From NCBI GenBank assembly GCA_946478965.1, contig CAMLDQ010000017.1, forward strand, positions 1-33,911: a stretch of 33,911 bases of DNA, given 5' to 3'. Below, piece after piece: positions 30,039 through 33,911 of this stretch. Each line of letters starts with the position of its first letter. The stretch's first letter is position 1. Under the pieces are notes generated by a model. That model was not told the origin of the DNA. It saw nothing but the letters and a program-made list of their open reading frames with translations, and ran no database searches. The DNA comes from an uncultured Methylobacillus sp. (GTDB lineage: Bacteria; Pseudomonadota; Gammaproteobacteria; Burkholderiales; Methylophilaceae). Made by a program: the position numbers and the translations under genes.

Positions 30039-31196
30039 ATGAATATTCTGGAAAAACTCGTACAGCAGCTTAATCTGAAAAAACAGTTCTTGATGCTGTC
30101 TTTTCTTGAGGCGATTGGATTTGTCGTGGTGTATTTCGACAATTCCTGGCCATTTATTCTGATATTTCTTGTTTTGAATGTGGTTACCGCGCTTTGGTTC
30201 GGTTACCGCTCCGCCAATCGGGCTTGGGCCATTGCCCAGAATCTTCAAACGATCGCCGGTGGGAATCTCTCGCAGAAGTTCGGCCTGCAGGGTAAGGACG
30301 ATTTTGCGTGGATGGCCTACGAATCAGATCGAGCACGCAAAGGGGTCTCGATCCTGATCAAGGGCGTGACGGAAACCTCTCAAGAGTTGGGACGTTCTGC
30401 CGACAGCATGAGTGCGACTGCCTTGCGTACCAAGGATGCGATTTCCAGCCAGGGCGAGCATACCCATCAGATCGCGGCCAGCATCATGCAGCTCGCCAAT
30501 CAGGTCAAGGAAGTCTCTGCGCAGGCCTCCAAGGTTGCGGCCTCGGCCAAGGAAGCCAATACGGCGGCCGTGGGCGGCAGCCAGGTGGTCGGCGACACGA
30601 TCCGCTCGCTGGAGACCATCTCCAATGACGTGCAGGGGATTGCCGAATCCATCACCTCGCTGCAGGACGAAATCAACAAGATCAGCTCGGTGATGCAAGT
30701 TATTCGGGACATCTCCGAACAGACCAATCTGCTGGCGCTCAACGCGGCCATCGAGGCGGCTCGTGCCGGTGAGGCCGGCCGCGGTTTCGCCGTGGTGGCG
30801 GACGAAGTGCGCAACCTGTCGCAGCGCACCAGTAAATCTACCGAAGAAATCACCCAGATCATTACCAGCCTGCAGGGCAAGTCGCATCAGGTCGCCAAGA
30901 CCGTGCAGGAAAAGCAGCAGGATGCGAATGCCGCCGCCAGCAGCGCCAAATCGGCGGAAAATGCCCTGAACGGCATCGTCGGGGCGGTGCAGGAAATCGT
31001 GACCTTGTCCGATGCGATCGCCGAACTGACTTCTCAGCAGGAGGCGGCCACCGGCGGCATTACCGAGGCGGTGACCTATATCGAGGGGCTTTCCCGGCAA
31101 AATGCGGACGAGGCGAATTCTTTCCATTCGATGTCGCAGGATCTTTCGCAAAAGGCCGGTACGCTTAACGAGCTGGTTTCCAAGTTCATCGTGTGA
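30039..31196 (+). CDS. Methyl-accepting chemotaxis protein without periplasmic sensor domain
   Basis: This is a 385-aa chemoreceptor. ATG at 30039 is preferred; a TTG at 29982 that overlaps bioD would add 19 charged residues. Two membrane helices (about residues 17-33 and 37-56) are separated by only a few residues, so there is no external ligand domain. A HAMP-like segment follows ([28 protein letters not shown]). The long coiled-coil signalling domain holds the conserved tip ([40 protein letters not shown]). No CheR-docking pentapeptide is present at the end. It may sense energy state or a cytoplasmic or membrane signal. It sits 53 nt after bioD, but a working link to biotin is not evident. 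Confidence 0.92.
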   Translation: MNILEKLVQQLNLKKQFLMLSFLEAIGFVVVYFDNSWPFILIFLVLNVVTALWFGYRSANRAWAIAQNLQTIAGGNLSQKFGLQGKDDFAWMAYESDRARKGVSILIKGVTETSQELGRSADSMSATALRTKDAISSQGEHTHQIAASIMQLANQVKEVSAQASKVAASAKEANTAAVGGSQVVGDTIRSLETISNDVQGIAESITSLQDEINKISSVMQVIRDISEQTNLLALNAAIEAARAGEAGRGFAVVADEVRNLSQRTSKSTEEITQIITSLQGKSHQVAKTVQEKQQDANAAASSAKSAENALNGIVGAVQEIVTLSDAIAELTSQQEAATGGITEAVTYIEGLSRQNADEANSFHSMSQDLSQKAGTLNELVSKFIV

Positions 31197-31210
31197 GTAG
31201 AGTTTCCTGA

Positions 31211-31246
31211 AAACAAAAACGGCAGCCTAGGCTGCCGTTTTTGTTT
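31211..31246. terminator. Bidirectional terminator, 36-bp perfect palindrome
   Basis: Positions 31211-31246 are a perfect 36-bp palindrome centred on CCTAGG. A GC-rich stem (ACGGCAGCC and its complement) is flanked by A-runs on the left and T-runs on the right, so it ends with a T-tract on both strands. It lies between the convergent chemoreceptor and panD genes. Confidence 0.93.
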
Positions 31247-31260
31247 GGGAAGCCTGCCGT

Positions 31261-31641
31261 TCAGGCAGCCTGCACCGGGATGTCGCAGCGCTTGTCCTTG
31301 ATGCGGTTTGCCGCATCGACGTACACCAGCTCGGGCTTGTATTTTTCCAGCTCCAGCTCATTGTAGATGGCGTAGGTCGCGATGATCAGGATATCGCCGG
31401 GCGCGGCCTTGCGCGCGGCCGCGCCGTTCACCGAAATAGTGCCGGAATTGCGCTGGGCGCGGATGGCGTAGGTAGTGAAGCGTTCGCCGTTGTTGACGTT
31501 GTAGATTTCGATCTGCTGATACTCGCGGATGTCGGCGGCGTCCAGCAGTTCCTCGTCGATGGCGCAGGACCCCTCGTATTCCAGTTCGGCATGCGTCACG
31601 CGCACCCGGTGCAGCTTGGATTTGAGCATGGTTCTTTGCAT
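31261..31641 (-). CDS. panD: Aspartate 1-decarboxylase (precursor)
   Basis: This is a 126-aa pyruvoyl enzyme that makes beta-alanine for pantothenate. It cuts itself between Gly24 and Ser25 (EYEGSCAI), Ser25 becoming the pyruvoyl group. Starting at 31641 ([13 protein letters not shown]) places Ser25 at the same number as in E. coli PanD, which supports this start over the internal Met5. [10 protein letters not shown] is the conserved later segment. It is the last gene of the minus-strand pan operon, 33 nt after panC. Confidence 0.96.
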   Translation of the reverse strand: MQRTMLKSKLHRVRVTHAELEYEGSCAIDEELLDAADIREYQQIEIYNVNNGERFTTYAIRAQRNSGTISVNGAAARKAAPGDILIIATYAIYNELELEKYKPELVYVDAANRIKDKRCDIPVQAA

Positions 31642-31674
31642 GAGGTGTATCCGATTGATTACAAAGGACGCGTA

Positions 31675-32505
31675 TTATAACGCAAACTCGATATTGTCGA
31701 TGAGGCGGGTTTTCCCGAGGCGTGCTGCCCCCAGCACGACCAGCGAATGCTCGTGCGGTTCGGGCGGCAGCAGCGTGGCAGCGCTGCGGATCGCGATGTA
31801 ATCCACGATCCAGCCTAGTTGGGTCAGATACTGCATGGTTTGCGCTTCGATAGCTTCAAAGTCGCGCCGCCCGTTTCGCGCCGTTTGTACCACTTGCTGC
31901 AATGCACGGTGCAGCCGGGGCGCTTCCATGCGGTCCGCCGGCTTGAGGTAGCCGTTGCGGGAACTCATGGCCAGACCGTCGCTTTCTCGCACGGTTTCCC
32001 CGCCCACCATCTCGATCGGGAGATTGAGTTGCCGCACCATGGCTTGCAGGATGAAGAATTGCTGGAAGTCCTTCTTGCCGAACACCGCTACCTGCGGCCG
32101 GACCATGTTGAACAGCTTCAACACCACCGTCGTCACGCCGCGGAAATGCCCCGGGCGTGCCGCACCGCACAGCGCGTTGGCGATGGCGGGGGGCTCCACC
32201 GTGACTTGCTGCGGCTCCGGATACATTTCATCAACCAAGGGCATGAACACGATATCTGCGCCGGCCTGTTCGAGGTATGTGCAATCCTGCTCCGGAGTGC
32301 GCGGGTAGCTGGCCAGGTCTTCGGTGGGGCCGAATTGCAGCGGGTTCACGAAAATGCTGGTCACCACGCATTCGGCATGCTGCCGTGCAATTTCGACCAG
32401 CTTGAGGTGGCCGGCATGCAGGTTGCCCATGGTGGGAACGAAGGCGATGCGCTGTTCCCGGGATAGCCGCTGCCGCAGCGCGGCGATGGACTGTATGACT
32501 TCCAT
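31675..32505 (-). CDS. panC: Pantothenate synthetase
   Basis: This is a 276-aa ATP-dependent ligase that joins pantoate and beta-alanine. Motifs: PTMGNLHAGHLKLV (HxGH type nucleotide site), SIFVNPLQFGPTEDLASYPRT, VFGKKDFQQFFIL and ESDGLAMSSRNGYL (KMSKS-like MSSRN). Length is normal. It starts 2 nt after the panB stop, so the two are coupled. Confidence 0.96.
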   Translation of the reverse strand: MEVIQSIAALRQRLSREQRIAFVPTMGNLHAGHLKLVEIARQHAECVVTSIFVNPLQFGPTEDLASYPRTPEQDCTYLEQAGADIVFMPLVDEMYPEPQQVTVEPPAIANALCGAARPGHFRGVTTVVLKLFNMVRPQVAVFGKKDFQQFFILQAMVRQLNLPIEMVGGETVRESDGLAMSSRNGYLKPADRMEAPRLHRALQQVVQTARNGRRDFEAIEAQTMQYLTQLGWIVDYIAIRSAATLLPPEPHEHSLVVLGAARLGKTRLIDNIEFAL

Positions 32506-32507
32506 GG

Positions 32508-33284
32508 TCAGAAACTGTGCTCGGCAGTGGGGAAAGTGCCGTCTTTGACGGCCCGGATGTAATGCGCGACGGCGTCCTGGATGCTGGGCGCGCCCGGCAT
32601 GAAGTTGCGCACGAAGCGCGGCGATTTGCCCAGGTAGATGCCCAGCATGTCGTGCAATACCAGCACCTGGCCGTCGCAGCTGGGGCCGGCGCCGATGCCG
32701 ATGGTAATCATCCCCACCTGGCGCGTGACGCGCGCCGCGAGCGCGGCGGGGATCATCTCCAGCACCAGCATGCGGGCGCCTGCCTGCTCCAGGGCTACGG
32801 CATCGTCCATGATGCGTTGCGCCTGGGCCTCATCGCGCCCCTGAACCTTGTAGCCGCCGAGTTCGCGAACCGATTGCGGGGTAAATCCGAGATGGCCGCA
32901 AACCGGGATGCCGTGTGCGACGAGGTGCTGCAATTGCGCGATTTTTCTGCCTTCCAGCTTGACCATGTGCGCGCCGGCGGCGACCAATGCCTGGGCATTT
33001 TCGAGCGCCAGCTCGGGCGTGGCATCGCTGCCGTAAGGCAGGTCGGCCACGATGAAGGTGCCACTCGCTCCGGCGGCGGTGGCCCGGGTATGGTATTCCA
33101 TATCCCGCATGCTTACGTCCAGCGTGTCGCGGGCGCCCTGCAATACCATGCCGAGCGAATCGCCAACCAGCAGGATGTCGATGCCCGCAGACTCGCAGAG
33201 TGCCGCAAAACTGGCGTCATAGCAGGTCAGCACGGCGACTTTTTCGCCGCGCTCGACCATGCCTTGCAGCGCATCCAGGTTCAT
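32508..33284 (-). CDS. panB: 3-methyl-2-oxobutanoate hydroxymethyltransferase
   Basis: This is a 258-aa enzyme that adds a hydroxymethyl group from methylene-tetrahydrofolate to ketoisovalerate, the first step to pantoate. VLTCYDASFAALCESAGIDILLVGDSLGMVLQG holds the metal-binding Asp, followed by DLPYGSD, KLEGRK, HLGFTPQSV, LVLEMIP and TIGIGAGPSCDGQVLV. Length is normal. The ATG overlaps the stop of the kinase gene upstream (ATGA). Confidence 0.96.
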   Translation of the reverse strand: MNLDALQGMVERGEKVAVLTCYDASFAALCESAGIDILLVGDSLGMVLQGARDTLDVSMRDMEYHTRATAAGASGTFIVADLPYGSDATPELALENAQALVAAGAHMVKLEGRKIAQLQHLVAHGIPVCGHLGFTPQSVRELGGYKVQGRDEAQAQRIMDDAVALEQAGARMLVLEMIPAALAARVTRQVGMITIGIGAGPSCDGQVLVLHDMLGIYLGKSPRFVRNFMPGAPSIQDAVAHYIRAVKDGTFPTAEHSF

Positions 33285-33911
33285 TCGTCCAGCCTCGGAT
33301 GAAAATACTCGCGCCGCCCGCGCATAGACTCGATGCGCGCCAGCAGCAGGTCCAGTGCGGCTTCGCTGGTAGCGCAGTCGAGATGTTCATTGTTCACGAT
33401 TAGCAGGGGCGAAGCATCGTAATGGTGAAAAAAATCGCTATAGGCTTCGGCCAGGCGCACCAGGTACTCGCGCGAGATGGTTTGCTCGTAGGCGATGTCG
33501 CGTTGCTCGATACGTTTGAGCAAGGTGTCCACCGGCGTTTGCAGGTAGACGACGAGGTCCGGGGTCGTCGTCTGCAGCTGCAGGTGCTCGTAGATCTGAC
33601 GGTAAAGCGCGTATTCCTCGTCGCCGAGATTCAGGCGGGCGAACAGCGGGTCTTTTTCCAGAAAGAAATCGGCCACCGTGGCGTTGCCGAACAGGTCGCG
33701 CTGATTCAGGTCGCGCACCTGCTCCGCGCGCTGGAACAGGAAGAACAGCTGCGTCGGCAGGGCATAACGCAATGCGTCCTGGTAGAAGCGCGGCAGGAAC
33801 GGGTTGGCGCCGGCATTTTCCAGCAGCAGGTTGAGCGGGAAACGATCCGAGAGCTTGCGCGCCAGCGTGGTCTTGCCGCTGCCGATCGGGCCTTCGATGA
33901 CGATGTAGGGA
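33281..33911 (-). CDS. Deoxynucleoside (dA/dG) kinase, 5' end outside window
   Basis: This is the main part of a deoxynucleoside kinase of the dCK/dGK family, cut by the right edge. It phosphorylates deoxyadenosine/deoxyguanosine-type nucleosides for salvage. The P-loop GPIGSGKT lies at about 33868-33891, followed by LLENAGANPFLPRFYQD, LFFLFQRAEQVRDLNQ and LVVYLQTPVDTLLKRIEQRDIAYE (LID region). Just a few N-terminal residues are missing. In many betaproteobacteria this gene lies between folK and panB, so folK is expected beyond the edge. Confidence 0.9.
   Translation of the reverse strand, partial: PYIVIEGPIGSGKTTLARKLSDRFPLNLLLENAGANPFLPRFYQDALRYALPTQLFFLFQRAEQVRDLNQRDLFGNATVADFFLEKDPLFARLNLGDEEYALYRQIYEHLQLQTTTPDLVVYLQTPVDTLLKRIEQRDIAYEQTISREYLVRLAEAYSDFFHHYDASPLLIVNNEHLDCATSEAALDLLLARIESMRGRREYFHPRLDE

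Overview
The window is about 34 kb of GC-rich bacterial chromosome, densely packed. It holds 37 protein genes, two of them cut by the window edges. I see no tRNA or rRNA, no CRISPR array, no transposase and no phage genes. No stretch longer than 300 bases is without a gene. Gene content and order (gpmI / rhodanese / grxC / secB / gpsA / trmL / comF, the bioBFHCD run, and a deoxynucleoside kinase followed by panBCD) look betaproteobacterial, probably Nitrosomonadales or Gallionellaceae-like. This rests on gene order and protein character, not on a database match.

Layout. At 1-3.9 kb: the end of clpB, a secreted EF-hand protein, a DedA membrane protein, a Sel1/lytic transglycosylase and a thiopurine methyltransferase. 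At 3.9-8.9 kb, minus strand: a cluster of four exported proteins of unknown function, made up of an unusually long outer-membrane protein that looks like three barrels in one chain, a small charged periplasmic protein and two Gly-rich secreted proteins with related signal peptides. One of these has a perfect FNR-type box upstream. Divergent from the cluster is an FNR/CRP-family regulator. At 9.95-13.2 kb: a tight plus-strand operon of YjbQ, an LsrG-like monooxygenase, an iron-type alcohol dehydrogenase, a YjdF-like membrane protein and a VIT1-type metal transporter. At 13.2-16.0 kb, minus strand: envC and gpmI.

At 16.1-21.7 kb is the most interesting block. An ArsR-family regulator carries two cysteines with the spacing of the persulfide sensors BigR and SqrR. 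It is followed by an AT-rich 16-bp perfect palindrome, then an RND membrane-fusion protein, an RND pump, a DUF2892 protein, a membrane-anchored rhodanese and a glutaredoxin. The DUF2892 and rhodanese genes together make a split equivalent of E. coli YgaP. I read the block as a reactive-sulfur-controlled efflux and sulfur-transfer operon in which the regulator, pump and DUF2892 genes sit inside an otherwise conserved housekeeping gene order.

At 21.8-25.0 kb: secB, an SH3-domain protein and gpsA on the plus strand, then trmL and comF on the minus strand. At 25.0-30.0 kb: a small membrane protein and bioB, bioF, bioH, bioC, bioD, mostly joined by stop/start overlaps, making a complete biotin pathway operon. 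A chemoreceptor follows. A 36-bp perfect palindrome separates it from the convergent minus-strand pantothenate operon (deoxynucleoside kinase, panB, panC, panD), which runs off the right edge.
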